Shown here: piece after piece, positions 16,991 through 25,497 of the stretch | Layout: each line of letters opens with the position of its first letter | How positions within the stretch are numbered: position 1 is the stretch's first letter | Source: Luteipulveratus halotolerans | Lineage (GTDB): Bacteria; Actinomycetota; Actinomycetes; Actinomycetales; Dermatophilaceae | Direction: 5' to 3' | Length of the DNA: 64,000 nucleotides | Assembly: GCF_001247745.1 (NCBI RefSeq) | Contig: NZ_LAIR01000002.1 | Location: forward strand, 3,410,001 to 3,474,000 | Notes under the pieces: model-generated | Databases searched by the model: none | Told to the model about the DNA's origin: nothing | What the model saw: only the letters and a program-made list of their open reading frames with translations | Made by a program: the position numbers and the translations under genes

Positions 16991-17353
16991 CCGCAGCAGG
17001 CGCTCCCCGACGCGGTGTTCGAGGCCGGGTGCCCGAGTCGGGTCGTCATGGACCACGTGATGTCGAAGTGGGGGCTGCTCGTGCTGCTCGCGCTCAGCGA
17101 CGGCGAGCCCGTGCGGTGGAGCGAGCTGCGTCGCCGAGCCGACGGCGTGAGCGAGAAGATGCTCGCCCAGACGCTGCGTACGCTCGCCGCCGACGGTTTC
17201 GTACGCCGCGACGCCCACCCCGTCGTCCCGCCGCACGTCGAGTACTCCCTGACCGCGCGCGGTCTCGAGCTCACCGCGCTGCTGACGCCGCTCATGGTGT
17301 GGATGGTCGAGCACGCGCCCGCGATCGTCGCCGAGTCGTCGAGGTCGCGCTGA
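16976..17353 (+). CDS. HxlR-family winged-helix regulator (QorR-like)
   Basis: 125 residues. WSELRRRADGVSEKMLAQTL is the recognition region of the HxlR fold and VPPHVEYSLTARG the wing. A single N-terminal cysteine, Cys19 in EAGCPSR, is at the place where redox-sensing QorR/YodB-type proteins carry the thiol they use to detect diamide or quinones. Together with the divergent quinone reductase this suggests a quinone-responsive repressor. The ATG at 16976 is leaderless by its spacing from TAAGGT. Confidence 0.85.
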   Translation: MKVSTPQQALPDAVFEAGCPSRVVMDHVMSKWGLLVLLALSDGEPVRWSELRRRADGVSEKMLAQTLRTLAADGFVRRDAHPVVPPHVEYSLTARGLELTALLTPLMVWMVEHAPAIVAESSRSR

Positions 17354-17383
17354 CGTCGGCGCCAGGTGCGATAGTTCTTGTCC

Positions 17384-18073
17384 ATGGAGCCCCAGTCCGT
17401 CCTGCTCGTACGCCACGGCCAGGCGTCGTTCGGCAAGAGCGACTACGACCAGCTCTCCCCCACCGGCCGGCGCCAGGCGCGGCTGCTCGGTGAGGACCTC
17501 GGGCGTCGCGGCTGGACCCCTGACCGCATCGTCTGTGGTGGCATGCGACGCCACCAGCAGACGCTCGCCGAGATCGCGGTCGGCGCCGGCTGGGACCTCG
17601 ACGCCGAGATCGACGCCGACTGGAACGAGCTCGACCACGACGCCGTCATCAGCGGCTACCGACCGGCGTACAAGCACCTGCTCGTGCTCAAGGCCGACAT
17701 GGTGCGCACGCTGCGCCCGCGTGCGGCGTTCGAGGAGATGTTCGAGCAGGCCATCCTGCGCTGGTCGTCCGGGGAGCACGACGACGAGTACGACGAGACG
17801 TTCGCGACCTTCCGCCACCGCGTCGACGGCGCGCTCGACCGGGTCCTCGCCCACGAGTCGCCACGCCAGCTGGTGGTCAGCTCGGTCGGGTGCATCAGCC
17901 GGGCCGCCTCACGCGTGCTCGCCGACGGCGACATGGACGTCTGGAAGCAGTTCGCGTTCACCGGCATCAACACCGGCGTCACCCGCATCACCGTCGGCCG
18001 CCGCGGGCCCCAGCTGTTGACCTACAACGAGATCGGCCACCTCGACGCCGCCGACCTCGCGACGCAGCGCTGA
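17384..18073 (+). CDS. Histidine phosphatase superfamily protein (phosphoglycerate mutase-like)
   Basis: 229 residues from the ATG at 17384. LLVRHGQASFGKSDYDQLSP gives the RHG motif with catalytic histidine near residue 13. VSSVGCISRA stands where most members have SHGG-type motif, so the second catalytic histidine appears to be replaced by valine-glycine; activity should not be assumed. GATAGT 8 nt upstream fits a leaderless start. It is followed within 80 nt by a thioesterase gene on the same strand. Confidence 0.8.
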   Translation: MEPQSVLLVRHGQASFGKSDYDQLSPTGRRQARLLGEDLGRRGWTPDRIVCGGMRRHQQTLAEIAVGAGWDLDAEIDADWNELDHDAVISGYRPAYKHLLVLKADMVRTLRPRAAFEEMFEQAILRWSSGEHDDEYDETFATFRHRVDGALDRVLAHESPRQLVVSSVGCISRAASRVLADGDMDVWKQFAFTGINTGVTRITVGRRGPQLLTYNEIGHLDAADLATQR

Positions 18074-18150
18074 CCTGACTCTCCGTGGCGTCGGTCACGT
18101 CGGCGTCTGTGGATGCCGCGTACGCCGTGGGTCGGGCTGACGGTCCACCC

Positions 18151-18654
18151 ATGGACGAGTCACGAACCGCAGCACCGTCGGACACCCGAGTGACGTTGGC
18201 GCACATCATGAGCGCGCACGACACCAACCTGCTCGGCACGGTGCACGGCGGCAACATCATGAAGCTCGTCGACGACGCTGCCGGCACCGTCGCCGCCCGC
18301 TACTCAGGCGGCGCGGCCGTGACCGCCTCCATGGACGAGATGCTGTTCCTCTCACCCGTGCGCGTGGGCGACGTCGTCACCGTGCACGCCCAGGTCAACT
18401 GGGCGGGCCGCACCTCGATGGAGGTCGGCACCCGCGTCGAGACGACGCGGTGGGACGAGCTGAGCGCTCCCGTGCACGTCGCATCGGCGTACCTCGTGAT
18501 GGTCGCGGTCGACGTCGAGGGCAAGCCGCGCGCGGTCCGCGCGCTGGACCCCGAGACCGACGAGGACCAGCGTCGTCACCGCGAGGCCCAGATCCGCCGT
18601 GAGCACCGGCTCGCCCGCCGGGCGGCCATCAAGGAGTCCCGTCTGGCCGGCTAG
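18151..18654 (+). CDS. Acyl-CoA thioesterase, hotdog fold (YciA/BACH type)
   Basis: 167 residues from the ATG at 18151. LLGTVHGGNIMKLVDDAAG contains the catalytic-region HGG-x8-D pattern of the acyl-CoA thioester hydrolase (YciA-like) hotdog enzymes, and MDEMLFLSPVRVGDVVTVHA is the second conserved strand pair. It hydrolyses acyl-CoA to free acid and CoA in the cytoplasm; chain preference is unknown. The frame is open from 18085, but the extra 22 residues show no similarity. Its stop overlaps the convergent PaiB-like gene by 4 nt. Confidence 0.85.
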   Translation: MDESRTAAPSDTRVTLAHIMSAHDTNLLGTVHGGNIMKLVDDAAGTVAARYSGGAAVTASMDEMLFLSPVRVGDVVTVHAQVNWAGRTSMEVGTRVETTRWDELSAPVHVASAYLVMVAVDVEGKPRAVRALDPETDEDQRRHREAQIRREHRLARRAAIKESRLAG

Positions 18655-19259
18655 GCCAGTCCGCCCGAGAGCTGAGCCGCGCGCATCGGACCGTCGGGCA
18701 TGGCGGCCAGCACCGACTCCTGGTCGGCCTCCGGCTTGTCGCGGCTGACCTTCGCCTTGGCATGTACATCGGTGATCACGAGCTCGACACCGACGATCGC
18801 CTTGAGCCGCGTGCGCACGTACTTGTCGGGCGCATCAGTCACCGCCCACGGCGAATCCCGTTGGATCTCATGATGATCCGTGAGACGGGTGACGACGTCG
18901 AGCAGCCGGTCGGCGTCGTCGTACGTCGTGACCGTGCCGCGGATCTGTACTTCCGTGTAGTTCCAGGTGGGGACGACGCGACCGTGCTCGGCCTTGGAGG
19001 CGTACCAGCTCGGGGTGATGTAGCCGTCCGGTCCGCGTACGACGGCGAGAGCACTCGCCCCCTCGACGACGCGGGCGACCTGCGGGTTGGCCCGCGCCAG
19101 ATGAGCGATCAGCCGGTCGCCCTCCCACAGCACCGGGACCGTCGTGGAGTCGGGCACGCCGTCGGCGCCGACCGTGACCAGGCTCGCCACGCCCGTACGA
19201 CGCACGAACTCCTCGATCTGCGCGCGGTCGTCGACGGCCGTGTGAGCAGGGAGGTACAT
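18651..19259 (-). CDS. PaiB-family FMN-binding protein
   Basis: 202 residues. MYLPAHTAVDD at the N-terminus and SWYASKAEHGRVVPTWNYTE in the middle are hallmarks of the PaiB family, split-barrel proteins that bind FMN or related ligands and were first described as negative regulators of sporulation and protease genes in Bacillus. The ATG at 19259 is chosen over one three codons upstream because family members start MY(L/I)P and TACCTT lies 7 nt before it. The direct target is not predictable. Confidence 0.85.
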   Translation of the reverse strand: MYLPAHTAVDDRAQIEEFVRRTGVASLVTVGADGVPDSTTVPVLWEGDRLIAHLARANPQVARVVEGASALAVVRGPDGYITPSWYASKAEHGRVVPTWNYTEVQIRGTVTTYDDADRLLDVVTRLTDHHEIQRDSPWAVTDAPDKYVRTRLKAIVGVELVITDVHAKAKVSRDKPEADQESVLAAMPDGPMRAAQLSGGLA

Positions 19260-19364
19260 GCCGGTCAAGGTACGCCGTCGCCACCACCATCGCGCGGTAC
19301 GTCACACCGGAAGCAGCCCCACGCGGTAGGTCACACCGGGACAGCCGCCGACCGGCGTACACAC

Positions 19365-19416
19365 ACGAATCTCGTCTGTCCGGCACTCCATGCACTGCCG
19401 GACAGACGAGATTCGT
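19365..19416. repeat. Hairpin family 1, copy A
   Basis: Perfect 21-bp arms with core GTCTGTCCGGCA/TGCCGGACAGAC around the 10-nt loop CTCCATGCAC. It lies 19 nt after the stop of the acyl-CoA ligase gene on the minus strand and before the PaiB gene's upstream region, a fitting place for a terminator. Five further copies are in the window. Confidence 0.8.
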
Positions 19417-19434
19417 CGAGAGGTGGAACTCAGG

Positions 19435-21210
19435 TCAGCGGGGCGCGCTGCCGGTGCGGGCGACCTCTTCGGCGTAGCCGTCGTAGTAGTCGACGTAACC
19501 CTCGGTCGAGCTCTTCAGCGCGAGCACCGGGTCGGGCGAGTCGGCGAAGCCCTCGTTGCGCAGCTCGACCTTGCGGCTCTTGAACGTCGAGGTCTGCTCG
19601 AGCGAGTCGACGACGCGGATGAACAGCGGCACGGCGTACGACGGGAGCAGGTCGTACAGCTTGTCGGCGACGGCCTGCCCGTGCAGGTCGGCGCCCGGCT
19701 CGAGGACGACCGCCGCCATGCCGGCGCGACCGTCGGTGCCGGGCACCTCGACGCCGTAGACGGTGCTGTCAGCGATGCCGGGGACGCGTGCGAGCGCGGC
19801 CTCGACCTCGGTGGTCGCGACGTTCTCGCCCTTCCACCGGAAGGTGTCACCCAGCCGGTCGACGAACGCGACGTGCTGCAGGCCCTGGTGGCGGACGAGG
19901 TCGCCGGTGTTGAACCAGACGTCGCCCTTCTTGAAGCCGTTGCGCAGCAGCTTCTTCTCGGTGGCCTCGGGGTCGGTGTAGCCGTCGAAGGGCTGCTTGT
20001 CGGTGATCTTGGCGAGCAGCAGGCCGGTCTCACCGGTCTTGACCTTGGTCAGGCGGCCCTTGGCGTTGCGCTTGGCCTCACCGGTCTCGAGGTCGTACTC
20101 GACCACCTTGTAGGGCAGCGGGCAGGTGCCGGCGGTCTCGTCGACACCATAGGCGTTGATGAACGCGATGTTGCACTCGCTGGCGCCGTAGAACTCGGCG
20201 ATGCGGTCGATGCCGAACCGCCGCTGGAAGTCGTGCCAGATGTCCTGGCGCAGACCGTTGCCGACGATGACGCGCACGCGGTGCTCGCGATCGATCGGAC
20301 GCTCGGGCTGGCTGAGGAGGTAGCGGCAGACCTCGCCGATGTAGACGAAGGCCGTGGCGTCGTACGCGACGATGTCGTCCCAGAACTTCGACGCCGAGAA
20401 CTTGCGGCCGATCGCCATGGCGGCGCCGCCCGCGAGCACCGAGCTGAGGCCGACGGTCACCGAGTTGTTGTGGTAGAGCGGCAGGCAGCAGTAGAGCGTG
20501 TCGTCCTTGCGCAGACGGACGCCGAGGGCGCCGAGGCCGGAGTACGACTTCAGCCACCGGAAGTGGCTCATGACGCTGGCCTTGGGCATGCCCGTCGTGC
20601 CCGAGGTGAAGATGTAGAACGCCTTCTCCTTGGCCACGATCTGCGCGGTGACCTCGGGGTTGGCGTCGGAGGCGCCCTGGGCCTTGGCACGCAGGTCGCT
20701 GAACGTCAGGACGTGCTGGCGTGCACCGGCCTCGCCCGCGCTCGGGAGGACCTCGGGGCAGTCGTCGCCGACGAGCACGACGCGGGCGTCGAGGATGCCG
20801 AGGCTGTGGGCCAGGACCTCGCCGCGCTGGTTGTAGTTGATCAGGCCGGCGATGGCACCGAGCTTGACGGTCGCCAGCATCGCCAGCATCGTCTCGAGCT
20901 CGTTGTGGGCGAGGACGCCCACGACGTCGCCGCGCTCGACACCCTGCTCCTGCAGGACGGAGGCGTAGCGGTTGACCTGCTTGTTGGCCTCGCCGTAGGA
21001 CAGCACCTGCCCGTCGAACTTCAGGAACGGCTGATCGGGCTGCTTTGCTGCGACCTTCTGGAAGATCTGGCCGATCGACTCCTTGGCCGTCGGCTTGCGC
21101 GTCACGAGCCCTCGGCCCTTGGTCAGGACCATGCCCAGGTCCGGCGTCAGACGCACCAGACCCTTGGTGACATCGAGCAGTCCGACGCGATGGCGCGTCT
21201 GCACACTCAT
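19435..21210 (-). CDS. Long-chain/very-long-chain acyl-CoA synthetase (FadD6-like)
   Basis: 591 residues. The AMP-binding P-loop FTSGTTGMPKASVMSH is at about residues 195-210. EFYGASECNIAFINAYG is the second adenylate motif, and RLGDTFRWKGENVATTEVE the hinge and FATP-type motif. The enzyme activates a fatty acid to acyl-CoA via acyl-AMP. The overall pattern fits the FadD6/FATP-like branch, which also includes bile-acid CoA ligases. AAGGGAG upstream of the ATG is a good ribosome binding site. It is transcribed alone and ends at hairpin copy A. Confidence 0.9.
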   Translation of the reverse strand: MSVQTRHRVGLLDVTKGLVRLTPDLGMVLTKGRGLVTRKPTAKESIGQIFQKVAAKQPDQPFLKFDGQVLSYGEANKQVNRYASVLQEQGVERGDVVGVLAHNELETMLAMLATVKLGAIAGLINYNQRGEVLAHSLGILDARVVLVGDDCPEVLPSAGEAGARQHVLTFSDLRAKAQGASDANPEVTAQIVAKEKAFYIFTSGTTGMPKASVMSHFRWLKSYSGLGALGVRLRKDDTLYCCLPLYHNNSVTVGLSSVLAGGAAMAIGRKFSASKFWDDIVAYDATAFVYIGEVCRYLLSQPERPIDREHRVRVIVGNGLRQDIWHDFQRRFGIDRIAEFYGASECNIAFINAYGVDETAGTCPLPYKVVEYDLETGEAKRNAKGRLTKVKTGETGLLLAKITDKQPFDGYTDPEATEKKLLRNGFKKGDVWFNTGDLVRHQGLQHVAFVDRLGDTFRWKGENVATTEVEAALARVPGIADSTVYGVEVPGTDGRAGMAAVVLEPGADLHGQAVADKLYDLLPSYAVPLFIRVVDSLEQTSTFKSRKVELRNEGFADSPDPVLALKSSTEGYVDYYDGYAEEVARTGSAPR

Positions 21211-21322
21211 GAGTGCTCCCTTCGGAAATGTCCGGCGCGATGTTACTTACTTCACAGTAACCGTGGTGGCTAACGCTCGACGTCTCTCACATCGCGGTCG
21301 GAAGAGGCTCCGCCTTCCGAGG

Positions 21323-22591
21323 TTACGCCGCGTCCGCCACGCCGCCGACACGGTCTCGGGACGCGGGCTCGCGGACGGCAGGGAGGCACGCCAGCGCGAC
21401 GAGGACGGCACAGCCGACCGCGAGCAGCGCGTGCAGGATCCCGACGTGCTCTCCGAGGAAGCCGAGCAGCGGCGGGCCGGCGATGAACGCGGTGTAGCCG
21501 ATGGTGCTGACGACCGACATCCGCGCGTGGGCCCGGCGCGGGTCGTCGGAGGCCGCGCTCATCCCGACCGGGAACCCGAGGGCGACGCCGACGCCCCAGA
21601 CCGCGGCACCGACGTACGCCAGGGTCGGCGAGCCGAACACCACGAGCAGACTGCCGATCACCGCCGCGACAAACATGGCCCGCAGGACCGGCACGCGCCC
21701 GTAACGGTCGAGCAGGTGCGTGCCACTCAGCCGCCCGAGCGTCATCGCCGACAGGAAGACGGCGAACGCCAGGACGCCGGCCCAGCTCGGCAGGTCGTGG
21801 CCCTCCACGAACGCGACCGAGACCCAGTCGTTGGCGGTGCCTTCGGTGAAGGCCGCGACGAGAGTGACGACCCCGATGAGCAGGGTGCGCGGCTCGCGCC
21901 AGGCGCTGCGTGCGGTCGACGGCTCGTCGTCGTCCTCGACCTCCGCCGACGCGACGAGGCGGAAGCCGCGGGCCGTGAGCAGCATGGCGCCGAGGATGAG
22001 CAGCAGCATGAGCGGGAGGTGTACAGCGACGCTCACCTCACCTGCCGACGCCGCCGCGCCGAGCAGTGCGGACAGGACCGTGCCGCCGGAGAACGCCGCG
22101 TGATATCTCGGCATGATCGCCCGGCCCATGCAGTGCTCGACGTGCGCGCCCTCGAGGTTCATGGCGACGTCCCAGACCCCGATCGACATGCCGGCGACGA
22201 ACATCCCGACCCCGGCGAGCGCGGCCGACTGCAGGAGCCCGACCGCGAGGCCGGCGCCGCCGATACCGACGGCCGCGGCGGCGGCTCCGAGCAGGACGGC
22301 GCGACGGACCCCGAGCAGTGCTGTGATGCGTCCCGAGGTGGGTAGCGCGATCACCGCTCCGATCGACATGGCGAGCAGCAGCAGCCCGAGGCCCTGCGTG
22401 CTGAGGCCGAGCTCGGCCTTGATGTCGGGGATGCGCGAGGCCCAGGTCGCGAACGCTGCGCCGTTGAGCGCGAACGTCGCGTAGACCGCGCGTGAGGTCA
22501 GCGCGAAGTCGTGGTCGGCGTTCGCGGGGCGGCTCGGGGCGTCGGCCTGGGGGTGCACGGGCGCGGTCTCTGCTCTCGCTGGGCGGGTCAT
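21323..22591 (-). CDS. MFS transporter (YbjJ-like), likely LacI-regulated
   Basis: 422 residues from the ATG at 22591; an ATG at 22612 would add seven residues. Twelve hydrophobic segments are visible; FALNGAAFATWASRIPDIKA in helix 1 and GVWDVAMNLEGAHVE in the centre are typical of the YbjJ/fucose-permease-like MFS branch. A 16-bp palindrome at 22590-22605 covers the proposed start and is shared with the LacI gene 700 nt away, so repression by that protein is likely. Substrate unknown; a sugar or sugar-like compound would fit a LacI regulator. Confidence 0.85.
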   Translation of the reverse strand: MTRPARAETAPVHPQADAPSRPANADHDFALTSRAVYATFALNGAAFATWASRIPDIKAELGLSTQGLGLLLLAMSIGAVIALPTSGRITALLGVRRAVLLGAAAAAVGIGGAGLAVGLLQSAALAGVGMFVAGMSIGVWDVAMNLEGAHVEHCMGRAIMPRYHAAFSGGTVLSALLGAAASAGEVSVAVHLPLMLLLILGAMLLTARGFRLVASAEVEDDDEPSTARSAWREPRTLLIGVVTLVAAFTEGTANDWVSVAFVEGHDLPSWAGVLAFAVFLSAMTLGRLSGTHLLDRYGRVPVLRAMFVAAVIGSLLVVFGSPTLAYVGAAVWGVGVALGFPVGMSAASDDPRRAHARMSVVSTIGYTAFIAGPPLLGFLGEHVGILHALLAVGCAVLVALACLPAVREPASRDRVGGVADAA

Positions 22592-22605
22592 CGAATCGAT
22601 TCGAT
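22590..22605. promoter_or_regulatory. LacI-type operator at the MFS gene start
   Basis: Perfect 16-bp palindrome ATCGAATCGATTCGAT. Its 12-bp core CGAATCGATTCG recurs exactly at 23282-23293 just before the lacI-type gene. Central CG and length fit LacI/GalR operators. Confidence 0.7.
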
Positions 22606-22730
22606 ACGGCATCAGGATTGTGCTCTCGGCGCGAGTCGGCCGTCAAGCGCGAGCACGCCGGAACCATCCGCAGCCCTTGTCCCTCTGAGCCCCGGACCCG
22701 CACCCCTGCACGCGCCGACGGAGGCCACCC

Positions 22731-23297
22731 ATGAGCACGCGCACCCACCTGACCCGCGCCACCCTCGCGGTCGTCGCCACCGCGGCGCTCGCCGCCCTCA
22801 CCAGCCCGACCGTCCCGGCCCATGCGGAGGACCGCTCGACCGCAGCACCCACGGCCACCCGCGTCGCGTCGTACGACGACGGCTCGCCCTCCCCGTCCCT
22901 GGACCGGCTCGAACGACAGTCGGTGTCGATCGCCACCCTCACCGACGTCGATCCAGCTCAGGCACGGGAGATCCGACGCGACAGCGACTGGGGTTTCTAC
23001 CAGCTCGATGCCGGTACGCCGACCGCCCGCGGGGCCGCCGTGACCTGGCGCAAGCAGACCTGGGCGCTGGTCAACGCCCGCGAGGTCGAGGTGCCGGTCG
23101 GCGACCAGCCGCACCGCCTGCTGCTCGCGCAGCTCAAGAACCGGCACACCGGCAAGGTCGTGAGCGTGCTGGGCACCGACGGCCTGAGTGCCGCTCCGGC
23201 GATCCGCGACCGGGTCGCCGACCTGCGCACCGAGGGCCTCAGCTCGCTCCTCGTCACCGGCTCGTCGACGACGACCGTCCCCGAATCGATTCGATAG
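22731..23297 (+). CDS. Small secreted protein, possible endonuclease/phosphatase-fold fragment
   Basis: 188 residues with a clear signal peptide (TLAVVATAALAALTSP, cleavage near AHAED). The mature part contains YQLDAGTPTARGAAVTWRKQ and LLLAQLKNRHTGKVVSVLGT, which resemble strands of the endonuclease-exonuclease-phosphatase fold, but key catalytic residues are not evident and the protein is short for that family. Function unknown. The last codons (PESIR and stop) are encoded by the LacI operator and part of the -10 box of the next gene, so the two genes are packed to share sequence. Confidence 0.55.
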   Translation: MSTRTHLTRATLAVVATAALAALTSPTVPAHAEDRSTAAPTATRVASYDDGSPSPSLDRLERQSVSIATLTDVDPAQAREIRRDSDWGFYQLDAGTPTARGAAVTWRKQTWALVNAREVEVPVGDQPHRLLLAQLKNRHTGKVVSVLGTDGLSAAPAIRDRVADLRTEGLSSLLVTGSSTTTVPESIR

Positions 23298-23300
23298 CCT
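23282..23300 (+). promoter_or_regulatory. Operator and -10 box of the lacI-type gene
   Basis: CGAATCGATTCG (23282-23293) is followed at once by TAGCCT (23295-23300), a -10 box 6 nt before the GTG start. Repressor bound here would cover the promoter, giving autoregulation. Confidence 0.65.
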
Positions 23301-23306
23301 CAGCGG

Positions 23307-24371
23307 GTGCCGGTCGCCCGCGAGTCCTCGACCCGACCGCCCAGGATCACGCTGCGTGACGTGGCGGCCCGGGCGGGCGTGGCGATGTCGACGGCGTCCT
23401 TGGTCTACAGCGGCAAGAAGCCCGTCGCCCAGGCCACCGCTGACAAGGTGCGCGCGGCGGCCGACGAGCTCGGCTACCAGGGCCCCGACCCGCTCGCGTC
23501 GTCATTGCGGCACGGCCGCTCGGGCGTGGTCGGCGCGGTCGTGCCGGCGCGCCTGATCCATGCGTTCCGCGACCCCTACGCCGTGCTGCTGTGCGACGGC
23601 CTGGCGCAGAGCCTGAGCGATCTCGGGTCCGGCCTGCTGCTGATGCCCGAGCCCGACGACGGCGACCAGCCGCCGGGTTCGTCGTTCGCGGTCGATGCCG
23701 TCGTGTTCCTGCTGTGCAGCGCCGAGCAGCACCCGCTCGTGCCCGAGCTCGCGCGTCGCGGCATCCCGATGATCGCCACCGGCTCGCCGATCGACCCGCA
23801 CGTCACCCAGCTGTCCGTCGACGACCGCGGCGCCTCCGCGAGGCTGGCACGCCATCTGCGCGATCTGGGGCACCAGCGCGTCGGACACGTCCTGATGCCG
23901 CTCGGGCAGCCCGGGCCGACGCGTGTCGTCGACCGAGCCCGCGTCGCAGCCGCCACCTACCCGATCACACGAGACCGCGCGTACGGCGTCCTCGACGTGC
24001 TCGGCGACGGCGTGCCGATGGTGTGCGCCGAGACCGCGTCCGTCGAGCACGGCCGCGAGGCCGCCGGGCTGCTGCTCGACCTCGACCCGCGCCCGACCGC
24101 GATCATCGCCCAGAGCGACCTCCTCGCCGCGGGCGTCATCCAGGCTGCCGCGGAGCGCGGCCTGCGAGTGCCCGACGACCTGTCGGTCACCGGCTACGAC
24201 GGCGTCGAGCTGCCGTGGCTCGGTCACCGCCTCACGACGATCGACCAGCACCCGGTCGAGAAGGGCCGGCTTGCCGGCGATCTCGTACGCCGCGCGCTCG
24301 CGGGCGAGCACGTCACCGACGTGACGATGACCGTCGATCTGCGTGTCGGCGACACCACCGGCCCCGCCTGA
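23307..24371 (+). CDS. LacI-family transcriptional regulator
   Basis: 354 residues. The N-terminal ITLRDVAARAGVAMSTASLV is the LacI helix-turn-helix with hinge sequence ADKVRAAADELGYQ. The periplasmic-binding-protein-like domain follows, ending DVTMTVDLRVGDTTGP. The GTG at 23307 sits 6 nt after TAGCCT. Its likely operator is found at its own promoter and at the divergent-side MFS transporter gene, so it probably represses both until the transporter substrate or a derivative binds. Confidence 0.9.
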   Translation: MPVARESSTRPPRITLRDVAARAGVAMSTASLVYSGKKPVAQATADKVRAAADELGYQGPDPLASSLRHGRSGVVGAVVPARLIHAFRDPYAVLLCDGLAQSLSDLGSGLLLMPEPDDGDQPPGSSFAVDAVVFLLCSAEQHPLVPELARRGIPMIATGSPIDPHVTQLSVDDRGASARLARHLRDLGHQRVGHVLMPLGQPGPTRVVDRARVAAATYPITRDRAYGVLDVLGDGVPMVCAETASVEHGREAAGLLLDLDPRPTAIIAQSDLLAAGVIQAAAERGLRVPDDLSVTGYDGVELPWLGHRLTTIDQHPVEKGRLAGDLVRRALAGEHVTDVTMTVDLRVGDTTGPA

Positions 24372-24417
24372 CGCGTACGCCGACCGCTCACCTCTCCCGG
24401 CCCGGCCGCCGACCAGC

Positions 24418-24477
24418 CGACGCTCGTACGCGCAGACGACGCGGAGATGTGCGCGTCGTCTGCGCGTACGAGCGTCG
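24418..24477. terminator. Long perfect inverted repeat between convergent genes
   Basis: Two 26-bp arms (starting CGACGCTCGTACGCGCAGAC) pair perfectly around an 8-nt loop GAGATGTG. It lies between the convergent lacI-type and quinone oxidoreductase genes and should terminate both. Confidence 0.8.
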
Positions 24478-24506
24478 TCGAGCGGGGAGTCGCCACGTCA
24501 CGCCAC

Positions 24507-25424
24507 TCAGTCGACCGTCAGCACGATCTTGCCGCCGCCTCCCTCGCGGAGGGCCTGCAGCGCGTGGGCGGCCTGCTCCAGCGGGAACGTCCGGCGGATG
24601 CGCACGTCGAGGTCGCCGGCCGCCTGAAGTGCGGCGAGCTCGGCCAGGCGCTCGGCCGAGCGGCGGTTCTCGGTCGTCCGGATGCCCAGCTCTGGTGCGC
24701 GGCCGTGCTCGACGAGCGTGATGACCCGCGCACGGTCCTTGACCAGGCCGAGCGTCTCGTCGAGCAGCTCGCCGCCGACGCCGTCGATGACGGCGTCCAC
24801 CTCACCTTCAGCAAGATCGCGCATCCGATCGGCGAATCCCGTTGCAGTGTCTACGGGTTCGACACCGAGAGAGCGAAGGCGCTCATGGTGCGCGACGCGT
24901 GCTCCCCCGATGACACGTGCTCCGGCGATTCGGGCGAGCTGAACGGCCATCTGACCCACGCCACCCGCCGCGCCGAGCACGAGGAGCACGTCGCCCGGCC
25001 CGACCTCCAGCATCTCCAGCGCGATGTGCGCGGTCTGGCCGCCGGCCGTGAGCCCTCCGGCGACCCGCCACGACATCGACTCGGGCTTGGGCGTGACCTG
25101 CTCGGCGGCGACCACGAGATGCTCGGCGTAGGAACCGAGCTGCCCGAACCCGAGCACCGCGTCGCCGACCTCCACTCCGTCGACACCCTCACCGAGAGCG
25201 TCGACATCGCCGGCGAACTCGTTGCCCGGGATGATCGGCGGCGTCGAGCCGGCACCGGGTGGCGCCCAGCCGTCGACCACGGCTCCGTCGTACGGCTGGA
25301 CACCGGCGGCGCGGACGCGGATGCGCGCCTGCCCGGGTCCGGGCTGCGGGAGTGAGCGCTCGACGAGGCGCAGGACGCCGGGCCGGTCGACGGCCATGGC
25401 TCGGCTGGTCTGTTCGGAGGTCAT
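24507..25424 (-). CDS. NADP-dependent quinone oxidoreductase (MDR superfamily)
   Basis: 305 residues. GROES-like N-terminal domain with IRVRAAGVQPYDGAVVDGWA, then the nucleotide-binding motif VLGAAGGVGQMAVQLARIAG (about residues 150-169). No structural or catalytic zinc cysteines are seen, so it belongs to the zinc-free quinone reductase (zeta-crystallin) group. It would reduce quinones or enals with NADPH in the cytoplasm. The promoter has the 19-bp spacer of MerR/SoxR-controlled promoters, which suits a redox-stress enzyme. Confidence 0.88.
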   Translation of the reverse strand: MTSEQTSRAMAVDRPGVLRLVERSLPQPGPGQARIRVRAAGVQPYDGAVVDGWAPPGAGSTPPIIPGNEFAGDVDALGEGVDGVEVGDAVLGFGQLGSYAEHLVVAAEQVTPKPESMSWRVAGGLTAGGQTAHIALEMLEVGPGDVLLVLGAAGGVGQMAVQLARIAGARVIGGARVAHHERLRSLGVEPVDTATGFADRMRDLAEGEVDAVIDGVGGELLDETLGLVKDRARVITLVEHGRAPELGIRTTENRRSAERLAELAALQAAGDLDVRIRRTFPLEQAAHALQALREGGGGKIVLTVD

Positions 25425-25430
25425 GCGCCG

Positions 25431-25468
25431 ACGCTAAGAAGTGAAGTCGACTTGAGGTCAACTGCGTG
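25431..25468 (-). promoter_or_regulatory. MerR/SoxR-type promoter with 19-bp spacer
   Basis: On the minus strand TTGACC is followed by exactly 19 nt and then TAGCGT, which ends 6 nt before the ATG at 25424. The spacer starts within CCTCAAGTCGACTTCAC; its left half matches the SoxR box CCTCAAGT and AAGTCGACTT is a perfect 10-bp palindrome. Overlong spacers with a central dyad are the mark of MerR-family activation. Confidence 0.55.
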
Positions 25469-25497
25469 CTGTCACCGGACCTCGCTACGGTCGCCCG

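Noticed and set aside
19390..21273. A 627-residue plus-strand frame
   Set aside because: Antisense to the acyl-CoA synthetase, whose adenylation motifs are complete. Its sequence has no recognisable domain.
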